This document shows, piece by piece, positions 1 through 6,400 of a stretch of DNA of 7,384 bases. Numbering within the stretch: the stretch's first letter is position 1; each line of letters opens with the position of its first letter. The translations under genes were made by a program, and so were the position numbers. The DNA is from Paludibacteraceae bacterium (GTDB lineage Bacteria > Bacteroidota > Bacteroidia > Bacteroidales > Paludibacteraceae). The stretch is taken from assembly GCA_017542915.1 (NCBI GenBank), contig JAFXWI010000025.1:1-7384 (forward strand), in the 5' to 3' direction. The notes under the pieces are model-generated. The model ran no database searches, was not told the DNA's origin, and saw only the letters and a list, made by a program, of their open reading frames with translations.

Positions 1-21
1 ATTGAAAATTGATAATTATGA
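1..21 (+). repeat. Degenerate heptanucleotide repeats at the left edge, supplying a start codon
   Basis: Three consecutive 7-base units can be read: ATTGAAA (1-7), ATTGATA (8-14) and ATTATGA (15-21). They resemble the perfect ATTGTCA array at 68-102. The likely ATG of the outer-membrane protein gene (18-20) lies inside the third unit, so repeat DNA seems to provide the start codon. The array may extend left of the window, so its true length is unknown. With only three imperfect units the call is modest and leans on the clearer array 47 bp downstream. Confidence 0.5.
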
Positions 22-1910
22 ATAAAAGTGCTCACTGCTATTTTCGCTGGGTAGTCGTAACTGTTAGATTGTCAATTGTCAATTGTCAATTGTCAATTGT
101 CAACGCTCAGCGTATTCCTCAGGCGATCGAGTACACGGAGATCTATGATTTCCTCGAGGAGCTGACTACGGATGGTATCATCGAGACGAATGCCGCTATC
201 AAACCTTATACGCGGGATTATATCGCTAAGGTGTTGATGGAGGCGCAGACGAAAGACTCGTTGCTCAATCGTCGTCAACGGGAGGATCTGCAGTTCTATC
301 TGCAGGACTACGCCTTGGAGTGCGACACCTTGCCGGTTTACTATTCGTACGGACACAGACACGTGACCCAATGGATCACGAAGATCTCGAACCTCTCCTT
401 GGCGGATCCTTCGCTCCACATGCTCACCAAGAAGAAGATCTTCAAGATGCGTATCCGTCCGATACTGGGCATGGACATTAACTATAATGTCAAAAAAGGA
501 ATGATTACCCATCGTTGGTACGGAGCTGAGATCCAGATGGACATCGCCGGACACCTCTCTATCTGGGGTTCTATCCGCGACAACAGCTGGAAAGGAACGG
601 GCAAAGGTTTTCTCAAGGACAAATATTATCCTTCTACCTATGATAAGATCAGCGGCGCGCGTCTGGCGCAACCGAGTTATCTGAACAACCTGCCCGGCGC
701 ACAATACAAAGAAGCGGAATACGGCGGAGACTACTCGGATATGCGAGGCGGAATCTCGCTCTACATGTGGTGGGGTAGTATAGGCATTCAGCGTGAACGC
801 ATCCAATGGGGTGACGCGCAGCATTGCTCGAACATCCTCTCTGCCCACAATCCGGCTGTTCCGATGCTGACGCTGCAACTGACGCCTTGCAAATGGTTCC
901 AGTTCGATTATTTTCATGCGTGGTTACCCAGTAACGTAATCGACTCAACGTATTATTACGTAGAGCGCTACACCGAAGATAGCACGAAGATCAACTATCG
1001 TCCCCATAATAAATTCATGGCGGCGAATATGTTCACCTTCATTCCCTGCAAGTATCTGCAGTTCGGTTTCGGTAACTCGATCGTCTATGCCGAACGCAAT
1101 CCGCAGGCACAGTTCTTCATTCCGATTGCTTTCTTCAAATCGCTCGATCACCTCTTCACCAAAGGGGTGAACTCGGAGAACCAGAACTCGCAGTTCTTTG
1201 CAACTCTGACGCTTCGTCCAACGGATCATCTGAGGCTCTACGGCTCGTTCTTCCTCGATGAGTTCAAGTTCTCGCGCCTCAAGAAATCCAATAAGGAGAA
1301 CAACCCCATTTCGTACTTGGTGGGCTTCAACTGGAGCGGTTGGCCTGTACGCGGATTGTCGTTAAGAGGTGAGTTTATGCGTTCGTATATCGCTTGTTAC
1401 ACGCACTCTATCAGTGTGTTAGAGTTTACCTCCAATTCCTACAAGATGGGTCATTACATGGGCGATAACTCGCAAAGCATCTTTGTGCAACTCTCTTATC
1501 GTCCGAGTCGTAGTCTTCGTCTCTCTTTGGATTTCACGCAGGACACCAAATACCGTGCGTACGATTATGTCCGCGCATATATAGCCGGTCAGCGTAACAC
1601 TTCTACGCCGATTATCGCCCAGAAGCCTTTCCGCGAGAAGATCTGGCGCAATAATCAAGTTACTTTCCACGCCGTGTATGAAGTCTTCAATAACTGCTAC
1701 GCGCATGTGGATGTGTGCTTTAACCAGACCCGCGCTTATGCGCCGACCTCTGCGCGTATAGACGGAGAAGACCGAGGTTGGAATCCGGACGGTAGTTCGC
1801 AGAACCTTGAAGGAGATGCACTCAAAAACTATTATCTGAATAAGTATTCGCCCGTCTTCACGCAAGGCACCAACCTCACGCTCTCCTGCGGACTCAGCTT
1901 CGGATTCTAA
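18..1910 (+). CDS. Outer-membrane beta-barrel protein, Wzi-like capsule assembly family
   Basis: Predicted 630-residue exported protein, probably a beta-barrel of the Wzi-like family, whose members help hold or assemble surface polysaccharide. The N-terminus (about residues 1-31) looks like a signal peptide: a basic start, a WVVVTV hydrophobic stretch, then a V-N-A cleavage-like site before Q. The mature part is rich in alternating aromatic and polar strands and ends in LSFGF, a terminal aromatic typical of barrels. Wzi-like signatures I recognise are RIQWGD (about 261-266), FGFGNSIVYAE (349-359) and LYGSFFLDEFKFSRL (407-421). ATG 18 is preferred over an in-frame TTG at 9. Residues about 18-29 are encoded by five ATTGTCA heptads, so the signal peptide is partly made of repeat DNA. 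No promoter is visible because the window starts here. The barrel call is firm; the family name is a recognition from memory. Confidence 0.65.
   Translation: MNKSAHCYFRWVVVTVRLSIVNCQLSIVNAQRIPQAIEYTEIYDFLEELTTDGIIETNAAIKPYTRDYIAKVLMEAQTKDSLLNRRQREDLQFYLQDYALECDTLPVYYSYGHRHVTQWITKISNLSLADPSLHMLTKKKIFKMRIRPILGMDINYNVKKGMITHRWYGAEIQMDIAGHLSIWGSIRDNSWKGTGKGFLKDKYYPSTYDKISGARLAQPSYLNNLPGAQYKEAEYGGDYSDMRGGISLYMWWGSIGIQRERIQWGDAQHCSNILSAHNPAVPMLTLQLTPCKWFQFDYFHAWLPSNVIDSTYYYVERYTEDSTKINYRPHNKFMAANMFTFIPCKYLQFGFGNSIVYAERNPQAQFFIPIAFFKSLDHLFTKGVNSENQNSQFFATLTLRPTDHLRLYGSFFLDEFKFSRLKKSNKENNPISYLVGFNWSGWPVRGLSLRGEFMRSYIACYTHSISVLEFTSNSYKMGHYMGDNSQSIFVQLSYRPSRSLRLSLDFTQDTKYRAYDYVRAYIAGQRNTSTPIIAQKPFREKIWRNNQVTFHAVYEVFNNCYAHVDVCFNQTRAYAPTSARIDGEDRGWNPDGSSQNLEGDALKNYYLNKYSPVFTQGTNLTLSCGLSFGF
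68..102 (+). repeat. Five perfect tandem copies of the heptanucleotide ATTGTCA
   Basis: Units lie at 68-74, 75-81, 82-88, 89-95 and 96-102 with no mismatch. Since 7 is not a multiple of 3, the array translates with a 7-residue period (LSIVNCQ, then LSIVN), and all three forward frames give the same stop-free peptide in rotated register. It sits in the signal-peptide region of the outer-membrane protein gene. Gain or loss of one unit would shift the downstream frame, as in simple-repeat phase variation, although no variation can be seen in one sequence. Confidence 0.9.
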
Positions 1911-1926
1911 AAAAGGAGTAAGGACC

Positions 1927-1941
1927 GCAGGCTTCGCCTGC
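1927..1941. repeat. Small perfect hairpin after the outer-membrane protein gene
   Basis: GCAGGC (1927-1932) and GCCTGC (1936-1941) are reverse complements separated by TTC. There is no T-run on either side, so it is not a convincing terminator alone. With the sequence around it (about 1912-1967) it resembles an inverted, diverged copy of the 23-bp units at 1993-2038: both contain GCTTCGC next to AAAG/TAAAGACC blocks. This suggests a dispersed intergenic repeat element. Confidence 0.5.
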
Positions 1942-1953
1942 TAAAGGAATAAA

Positions 1954-2003
1954 GAATAAAGACCAAATTGCCTCGTATAGTCGAAGCTGTTTGGTCTTTA
2001 CTC
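1954..2003. terminator. Probable bidirectional terminator between convergent genes
   Basis: GAATAAAGACCAAA (1954-1967) and TTTGGTCTTTACTC (1990-2003) can pair over 14 positions with one mismatch, around a 22-nt loop. On each strand the 3' arm is T-rich and is followed by more T-rich sequence, with CTTTC on the plus strand and ATTCTTTATTCC on the minus strand. It lies in the gap where the outer-membrane protein gene and the envelope operon converge, so it could end both transcripts. The stem is AT-rich and the loop long, so strength is uncertain. One arm overlaps the tandem 23-bp repeat. Confidence 0.55.
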
Positions 2004-2043
2004 TTTCAGCGAAGCGGTCTTTACTCTTTCAGCGTAGCGGTCT
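1993..2043. repeat. Tandem 23-bp repeat, two copies plus a partial third
   Basis: Copy 1 (1993-2015) and copy 2 (2016-2038) differ at a single position (A at 2012, T at 2035), and a five-base start of a third copy, GGTCT, follows at 2039-2043. Each unit contains two heptads, CTTTACT and CTTTCAG. The repeat covers the stop codon (2029-2031) and last codons of the glycosyltransferase gene, so its final residues (PLR) are supplied by repeat DNA. A diverged inverted relative lies at about 1912-1967. Confidence 0.85.
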
Positions 2044-2949
2044 CATCTTCCAGTAGTCCCACCGCGCCTTGAAGACAGCTTTGAAAGCGCCCCAACGGCC
2101 TTGCAGCAGATAGAAGAATGCTGCTGCATAATCGAGGAAGAAACGCACGAACAACACGCCAAACGGGTGTTTGTGGTTCTTATAGATCATCAGTAAGTTA
2201 TTTCGATGGTTGAGGTACGTCTTACGCGGACTCTCGTAGTTCAGGCTGCCGCCTCCCAAATGGTACACCACGCTCTGAGGCACACATGCCAATAAATAGC
2301 CTGCGTTCCGCATCCGCCAACAGAGGTCTATCTCTTCCATATGGGCAAAGAAAGCGGCATCGAGTCCTCCGCACTCCTTATAGACTTGCGTGCGCACGCA
2401 CATACATGCACCGCTTGTCCAATGGACGTTCACGATAGTGTCGTATTGCCCTTTGTCTTCCTCTACATTCCAAAGCACTCGTCCTCGGCAGTACGGATAA
2501 CCCAAAGCGTTAACGAACCCTCCTGCCGCTCCGGCATGTTCAAACCGGTCTTTGTGAACCCAACTGCGTATCTTCGGCTGTACGGCTGCGGTGTTCGGAT
2601 GCGTCTCTAAGTAATCGAGTAGGGGTGTTAACCAGTTTTCCGTCACTTCTACATCGCTGTTGAGCAGAACGACATACTCGCTATCGATCTGCTCCAAGGC
2701 TCGATTGTAGCCTTCTGCAAAACCATAGTTGCGATCTAACACAATCGTCTTGACGGTCGGAAACTCCTTTGCCAACACTTGCAGGCTCTCGTCGGTACTA
2801 CCATTATCAGCAACAACGACCTCGGTCTCTATACCCGCTGCGGAAGTATTTCCTGAAATCGTAGCCGGACAGTATTGCACAACGGAAGGAAGATACTTTC
2901 TCAGCATCTCAGCTCCGTTCCAGTTCAATATAACGACGCTACATTTCAT
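2029..2949 (-). CDS. Family 2 glycosyltransferase, cell-surface polysaccharide type
   Basis: A 306-residue GT-A fold transferase that should move a sugar from a nucleotide-sugar donor to a lipid- or glycan-linked acceptor at the cytoplasmic side of the membrane. Visible motifs are SVVILNWNG (4-12), VVADNGSTDES (45-55, nucleotide binding), LDRNYGFAEGYN (71-82), LLNSDVEV (95-102, the DxD-like metal site), WTSGACM (177-183), HMEEIDLCWR (203-212, with the likely catalytic acidic pair) and YHLGGGS (229-235). A hydrophobic segment near 263-283 may associate with the membrane. The pattern resembles the WcaE/rhamnosyltransferase branch of GT2, but donor and acceptor cannot be read from sequence. ATG 2949 is chosen because SVVILNWNG must sit near the N-terminus and it forms an ATGA overlap with the upstream acyltransferase stop, implying translational coupling. 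The last three residues come from a tandem repeat. Confidence 0.9.
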   Translation of the reverse strand: MKCSVVILNWNGAEMLRKYLPSVVQYCPATISGNTSAAGIETEVVVADNGSTDESLQVLAKEFPTVKTIVLDRNYGFAEGYNRALEQIDSEYVVLLNSDVEVTENWLTPLLDYLETHPNTAAVQPKIRSWVHKDRFEHAGAAGGFVNALGYPYCRGRVLWNVEEDKGQYDTIVNVHWTSGACMCVRTQVYKECGGLDAAFFAHMEEIDLCWRMRNAGYLLACVPQSVVYHLGGGSLNYESPRKTYLNHRNNLLMIYKNHKHPFGVLFVRFFLDYAAAFFYLLQGRWGAFKAVFKARWDYWKMRPLR

Positions 2950-3809
2950 TTTTCCCTCTTCCACTTCCACCGGTTGTGAGTCCAAAGCCACAACTCGGGT
3001 TGCTCCAATATATTGCGTTCCAAAGCCTGTGCATAAGCTTTGGTGATCTCTCCTTCCGCGCAGCTCTTGGGGTCGGCTGTCAGGAGTTGCAGTTCCGCTT
3101 CATAACATCCTCTATTTGGTCTGCGAACGTAGGCATAGAATACCGGATAGCCAAACTTCGTACCTAAGACTTCGCCGCCGTCCAAGAAACCGGTGTCTTG
3201 ATGCAGAAACTCAACCCACGTACGGGTCACTTCGGGACGAGGTTTCTGGTCGCAGATCAGACCGATGGTCACTTTCTTTTTCTCTGCGCGGAAACGAACC
3301 ATCTCTCGTAAGATGCGTCTTTTCTCTACGCATGTACCACCTCGTTTGGCTCGGATAGCCAACATCAACGCGTCCATCTTAGGGCTCTTGAGTTGACGAT
3401 AGACATTCACTTCCGTGATACCCTCGTCCAAACTCTGTTGCACTTCGGCTAACCATTCCCAGTTGCCCATATGCGCTAACATGAAGATGCATCCTCCCTT
3501 TTCGTGAACCAGACGGTTGACCTCGTCCATGTTCTTAATAGTCAAGTGCTGCTTCATCTGTTCCTTGGAGCAGCGGTAACCGTAAATCGTCTCCACGATA
3601 GTGGAGCAGAACTGATGGTAGAACGCCTTCTCGATGGTTTTGCGCTCCGCTTCGCTCTTGTCCGGAAACGAGTTACGCAGGTTCTTGGCTACTAACTTCC
3701 GGCGGTAACGGATCAGATGATACATTACCGGATAGATCAGGTAGTCCGCGAACCAATACAGTACGCTCAACGGCAATCGACTCAGAAAAGAGGTACAAGA
3801 AAGTAGCAT
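2946..3809 (-). CDS. LpxL/HtrB-family lipid A-type acyltransferase
   Basis: A 287-residue member of the bacterial lipid A acyltransferase family, which transfers an acyl chain from acyl-ACP to a lipid A precursor at the inner membrane. An N-terminal hydrophobic segment (about 9-34) is followed by the family's basic stretch RYRRKLVAKNL. The catalytic HX4(D/E) motif is seen in AHMGNWEW (H113 and E118). CDQKPRP in the second half and the C-terminal WLWTHNRWKWKR (274-285) are also typical. Length is close to the usual 290-310. The start is taken at ATG 3809, which overlaps the end of cdsA by 28 nt; a TTG at 3818 is possible. It is the middle gene of an operon with cdsA and a glycosyltransferase, which fits a role in lipid A or a related glycolipid. 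Some Bacteroidota homologues are annotated only as lysophospholipid acyltransferase, so the exact substrate is open. Confidence 0.88.
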   Translation of the reverse strand: MLLSCTSFLSRLPLSVLYWFADYLIYPVMYHLIRYRRKLVAKNLRNSFPDKSEAERKTIEKAFYHQFCSTIVETIYGYRCSKEQMKQHLTIKNMDEVNRLVHEKGGCIFMLAHMGNWEWLAEVQQSLDEGITEVNVYRQLKSPKMDALMLAIRAKRGGTCVEKRRILREMVRFRAEKKKVTIGLICDQKPRPEVTRTWVEFLHQDTGFLDGGEVLGTKFGYPVFYAYVRRPNRGCYEAELQLLTADPKSCAEGEITKAYAQALERNILEQPELWLWTHNRWKWKREK

Positions 3810-4648
3810 AACCAGCAATATGAAGTGATCACAGGAGCGGCTAACAAAATACTGTCAAAACGGTCTAACACTCCGCCGTGTCCGGGCAGAAAATGACCGG
3901 AGTCTTTCACGCCTATAGAGCGTTTGAAGAGGCTCTCCATCAAGTCGCCCAAAGTACCGAAAAGACTTGTCGCGACGGCAAAGATAATCGTCATGATCAG
4001 CGAAACGTTACCGGTTCCGAAGATCCTAAACCATCCGCATTCCCACAGCACAAAAGCGGCTGTCAAAGCGAATACCACGCCTCCGATGAGACCTTCCCAA
4101 CTTTTCTTGGGACTCACATGAGGTGCCATCTTATGGTTGCCTTGCGGTCTTTTGGCGGTCAGACTACCGACGCAGTAAGCACCTGTGTCGTTCACCCAGA
4201 TGAAGACGAACAGCGCCAACAACAGCATATGATCCAAACGGTATAACACCATCATCGTCAGTAACGGAAGAGCAATCATCGCTTGCGAGATCAGCATGTT
4301 TCCCCAATGCGCTAACGGCATCTCAGATCGATTCCAGATCTCGTCCAGCAGCGCTACGATCATCACCGGCAGGTACGCCATCAGCATCGGAAAAACCAAG
4401 GCAGAGAGGTCGCCCTCCGGATGTTCGTACGTCAGACATACCGTGAGAAACCACAGCACCAACACGCCCAAACCCGCGCATATGCGCTGCAAGATGTGCG
4501 ACTTAACCAAACGGTGAAACTCATCGACAGCCATCATACTGACGAAGAGAAGCAAGCCCATGACTGCCCATTGACTCCATAAAATACACCCCACGATACA
4601 AGCGACAAAAACTATTCCGCTCAGGGTTCGTTTTACCAATTCCGACAT
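3782..4648 (-). CDS. cdsA: Phosphatidate cytidylyltransferase (CDP-diacylglycerol synthase)
   Basis: A 288-residue integral inner-membrane enzyme that makes CDP-diacylglycerol and pyrophosphate from CTP and phosphatidic acid, the branch point for phospholipid synthesis. The family signature is complete at 239-265: S-L-F-K-R, then K-D-S-G, then LPGHGG, then DRFD. Also present are WVNDTGAY (151-158) and SPKKSWEG (179-186). Several hydrophobic segments (for example about 11-40, 56-73, 83-101, 120-152, 187-203, 216-231 and 267-285) fit a polytopic protein of normal length. ATG 4648 is chosen because a consensus promoter lies 20 bp upstream. A longer reading to 4723 would put translation through that promoter and gives a poor peptide. 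It is the first gene of the minus-strand operon, and its last 28 nt overlap the acyltransferase. Confidence 0.97.
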   Translation of the reverse strand: MSELVKRTLSGIVFVACIVGCILWSQWAVMGLLLFVSMMAVDEFHRLVKSHILQRICAGLGVLVLWFLTVCLTYEHPEGDLSALVFPMLMAYLPVMIVALLDEIWNRSEMPLAHWGNMLISQAMIALPLLTMMVLYRLDHMLLLALFVFIWVNDTGAYCVGSLTAKRPQGNHKMAPHVSPKKSWEGLIGGVVFALTAAFVLWECGWFRIFGTGNVSLIMTIIFAVATSLFGTLGDLMESLFKRSIGVKDSGHFLPGHGGVLDRFDSILLAAPVITSYCWLCYFLVPLF

Positions 4649-4667
4649 AGTATTCCAAAATTTGCCA

Positions 4668-4699
4668 CAAAGGTACAGCTTTTTTTTGAAATATGCAAT
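4668..4699 (-). promoter_or_regulatory. Bacteroidota-type promoter of the cdsA operon
   Basis: On the minus strand the -7 element TACCTTTG (4675-4668) matches TAnnTTTG fully. ATTG (4699-4696), one base from TTTG, lies 20 nt upstream. Transcription would start near 4662, giving a leader of about 15 nt before ATG 4648, and would drive cdsA, the acyltransferase and the glycosyltransferase. The start position is an estimate from spacing. Confidence 0.75.
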
Positions 4700-4716
4700 A
4701 AAACAAGCAAGAAAAA

Positions 4717-4732
4717 CTTGCATACATGCAAG
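4717..4732. promoter_or_regulatory. 16-bp palindrome between divergent promoters, possible operator
   Basis: CTTGCAT (4717-4723) and ATGCAAG (4726-4732) are perfect reverse complements separated by AC. The site lies 17 bp outside the -33 element of the cdsA promoter and 25 bp from that of the RNase-type gene, a position suited to a dimeric regulator acting on both. A further ATGCAA half-site occurs at 4693-4698. No regulator is encoded in the window, and a chance palindrome in this AT-rich gap is possible. Confidence 0.35.
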
Positions 4733-4757
4733 AATTTATAAAAAATAAGCGATTTTA

Positions 4758-4790
4758 CTTGTGTATATTGAAAAATTTTACTAACTTTGC
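4758..4790 (+). promoter_or_regulatory. Bacteroidota-type promoter of the MBL/beta-CASP gene
   Basis: TAACTTTGC (4782-4790) matches TAnnTTTG, with CTTG (4758-4761) 20 nt upstream as the -33 element. Transcription would begin near 4797, about 13 nt before ATG 4810. This placement rules against translation starting at the in-frame ATG 4726, which lies upstream of the promoter. Confidence 0.78.
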
Positions 4791-4809
4791 ACCACAAATT
4801 CGTAAAACC

Positions 4810-6270
4810 ATGAAAATACAGTTCTTAGGAGCCACCCGCGAGGTGACCGGAAGCAAACATCTGATTACAACCGATTCAGGACACACGATTCTGCTGGATT
4901 GCGGTATGTATCAAGGTAAAGGAATGGAGACGGATGCTGCCAACAGAGACTTGGGTTTTGATCCATCTAAGATCGATTGCGTGGTGTTGAGTCATGCGCA
5001 TATTGATCACTCGGGCTTGATTCCGTATATTGTGAAGATGGGTTTTAAGGGCGATATTTATTGTACCCCTGCAACCCGTGACCTATGCGCACTCATGTTG
5101 GCGGACACCGCGTTTATCCAAGAGCAGGATGTGCGTACCTATAACAAGAAGATTGACAAACAGCATCCCCATAAGGAGAAAGGCAAGAAATACAAGATCG
5201 ATCCTCTCTATGACCAGAAAGATGTCAATAAAGCGTTGCGGCATTTCGTGACCTATAGTTACGACCGTCGTTTCCGTCTGTTCGATGATGTGCTGCTGAC
5301 GTTCACCAACTCCGGTCATATGCTCGGCGGCGCTATCTGTTCGTTGGAAGTGTATGAAAAGGATGAGAGGATGAGCGGATTAGAGGGTGAGGGGTTCCGT
5401 TGGAAACGCGTCACCTATACCGGCGATATAGGTAGAGCCAAGAGCCATATTCTGCCCGAACCGCAACTCTTCCCGCAATGCGACTACCTCATTTGCGAAT
5501 CCACTTATGGAGACCGTTTGCATGACGAGCAGTTGGTGACGGAAGAGGAGCTCTTGGGCGTAGTGGAGGATACCTGCGTTTATCGCAAAGGACAGTTGCT
5601 GATCCCTTCTTTCTCGGTCGGACGTACGCAAGAGATCGTCTATGTACTGAATCAGCTCTATAATGACGCTCGTCTGCCGCATATACCGGTCTATGTGGAC
5701 TCGCCTATGTCCACCAATGCGACTCAGATCTTCCGAATGTACCCCGAGGAACTGAGTGAAGAGGTACGCGACACGATGCGTTTTGACCCGGATCCCTTTG
5801 GATTCAATACCCTCCGGTATATTACGGACATCCGCGAGTCCAAGGCGCTTAATCATAAGGACGAACCCTGTATCATCATCTCTGCCAGCGGCATGTTGGA
5901 GGCAGGACGAATCAAGCACCATGTGGCAAACCATATATCCGACCCGAGGTGTACGATCCTCATCGTCGGTTACTGTGAGCCTTCTACCTTAGGTGCACGT
6001 ATCCAGCAACCCGGACTGCAATGGATCTCCATCTTCGGTCTGGACAGACGTATCAAGGCGCAGATTACGAAGATCGAAGGCTTCTCCGGTCATGGTGATT
6101 ATAAAGAGATGATCGATTATATCACCCGCAGCCTGACGGTTGATCAGGTGCAAAGAGTGTTCGTGGTACACGGTCAGGAAGAGGCAGCGACAGCGTATAA
6201 AGGTCATCTGGAAGAAGCGGGATTCAAAAAAGTGACGATTCCGCAAAAAGGCGAAATCGTCACTCTCTAA
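4810..6270 (+). CDS. Metallo-beta-lactamase/beta-CASP RNase-type protein
   Basis: A 486-residue cytoplasmic zinc-dependent hydrolase of the MBL plus beta-CASP type, the fold of bacterial RNase-like enzymes and the eukaryotic mRNA 3'-end nuclease CPSF73. The N-terminal MBL part starts with KIQFLGATREVTGS; it holds the metal motif SHAHIDHSG (61-69), H170 in SGHMLGGA and D206 in TGDIG. Beta-CASP features follow: ICESTYGDR (228-236), PSFSVGRTQE (266-275), DSPM (297-300) and SASGMLEAGRIKHH (358-371). The C-terminal RNA-specificity part has GFSGHGD (424-430) and VVHGQ (452-456). All expected metal ligands seem present, so it is probably active. The substrate is inferred as RNA from family knowledge. 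ATG 4810 is preferred: it follows a good promoter, and homologues begin with MKI-type sequence. Its last 12 codons carry the terminator of the opposing tRNA gene. Confidence 0.92.
   Translation: MKIQFLGATREVTGSKHLITTDSGHTILLDCGMYQGKGMETDAANRDLGFDPSKIDCVVLSHAHIDHSGLIPYIVKMGFKGDIYCTPATRDLCALMLADTAFIQEQDVRTYNKKIDKQHPHKEKGKKYKIDPLYDQKDVNKALRHFVTYSYDRRFRLFDDVLLTFTNSGHMLGGAICSLEVYEKDERMSGLEGEGFRWKRVTYTGDIGRAKSHILPEPQLFPQCDYLICESTYGDRLHDEQLVTEEELLGVVEDTCVYRKGQLLIPSFSVGRTQEIVYVLNQLYNDARLPHIPVYVDSPMSTNATQIFRMYPEELSEEVRDTMRFDPDPFGFNTLRYITDIRESKALNHKDEPCIIISASGMLEAGRIKHHVANHISDPRCTILIVGYCEPSTLGARIQQPGLQWISIFGLDRRIKAQITKIEGFSGHGDYKEMIDYITRSLTVDQVQRVFVVHGQEEAATAYKGHLEEAGFKKVTIPQKGEIVTL
6226..6264 (-). terminator. 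Intrinsic terminator of tRNA-Pro, inside the opposing coding sequence
   Basis: On the minus strand AGTGACGATT (6264-6255) pairs perfectly with AATCGTCACT (6240-6231). A G-U pair and CGC/GCG extend the stem inward, giving a 14-bp stem with a 6-nt loop (CTTTTT). Five T residues follow immediately (6230-6226). It lies 14 nt past the tRNA 3' end. On the plus strand no T-run follows, so it should act only on the tRNA transcript. The same bases encode the last 12 residues of the MBL protein, so the site does two jobs. Confidence 0.8.
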
Positions 6271-6277
6271 AAACCGG

Positions 6278-6352
6278 TCGGGTAGGCGAGATTCGAACTC
6301 ACGACCTCCTGCTCCCAAAGCAGGCATTCTAACCGGGCTGAACTACTACCCG
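6278..6352 (-). tRNA. tRNA-Pro, anticodon UGG
   Basis: A full cloverleaf of 75 nt can be folded. The acceptor stem CGGGTAG/CTACCCG has 7 perfect pairs, and the D stem GTTC/GAAT has one wobble. The anticodon stem CCTGC/GCAGG encloses the loop TTTGGGA with anticodon TGG. The variable loop is AGGTC, and the T stem GTGAG/CTCGC (one wobble) carries the loop TTCGAAT. The discriminator is A at 6278. The next bases read CCG, so the CCA tail is not encoded and must be added. It decodes CCN proline codons, mainly CCA and CCG. It lies 7 nt beyond the stop of the convergent MBL gene and has its own promoter and terminator. Confidence 0.97.
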
Positions 6353-6377
6353 TTTTGTCTTCGCAAAACGGGTAGTA
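6344..6377 (-). repeat. Perfect 14-bp hairpin joining the tRNA-Pro leader to the tRNA 5' end
   Basis: TACTACCCGTTTTG (6344-6357) and CAAAACGGGTAGTA (6364-6377) are perfect reverse complements around a 6-nt loop (6358-6363). One arm contains the first nine nucleotides of tRNA-Pro (6352-6344); the other is in the transcribed leader. In the precursor RNA this hairpin would compete with the 7-bp acceptor stem, because the leader copy imitates the tRNA 3' acceptor strand CTACCCG. No T-run follows on the plus strand (AATCG), so it is not a clear terminator for the MBL gene. Confidence 0.85.
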
Positions 6378-6400
6378 AATCGACCAAACGAAGTGGCGGA

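Noticed and set aside
68..102. CRISPR-like array or phage attachment core
   Set aside because: Units are 7 bp with no spacers, no cas genes are present, and the array is inside an open coding sequence.
93..917. Long open frame on the minus strand opposite the outer-membrane protein gene
   Set aside because: Its peptide is rich in Arg and has no recognisable domain; the plus-strand frame has a clear barrel pattern, so this is a shadow.
4649..4723. N-terminal extension of CdsA to 4723
   Set aside because: It covers the cdsA promoter (4668-4699), and the peptide is not typical of the family; ATG 4648 gives a normal length.
4726..4809. N-terminal extension of the MBL/beta-CASP protein from ATG 4726
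   Set aside because: The extra 28 codons run through the promoter at 4758-4790 and encode a low-quality peptide; family members start close to the MKIQFLG segment.
5380..5934. Open frame on the minus strand opposite the MBL/beta-CASP gene
   Set aside because: It lies wholly within a gene with complete catalytic motifs and shows no family features of its own.
6344..6377. Terminator for the MBL/beta-CASP gene
   Set aside because: The hairpin is strong, but on the plus strand it is followed by AATCGACC with no T-run; I could not identify a clear terminator for this gene.
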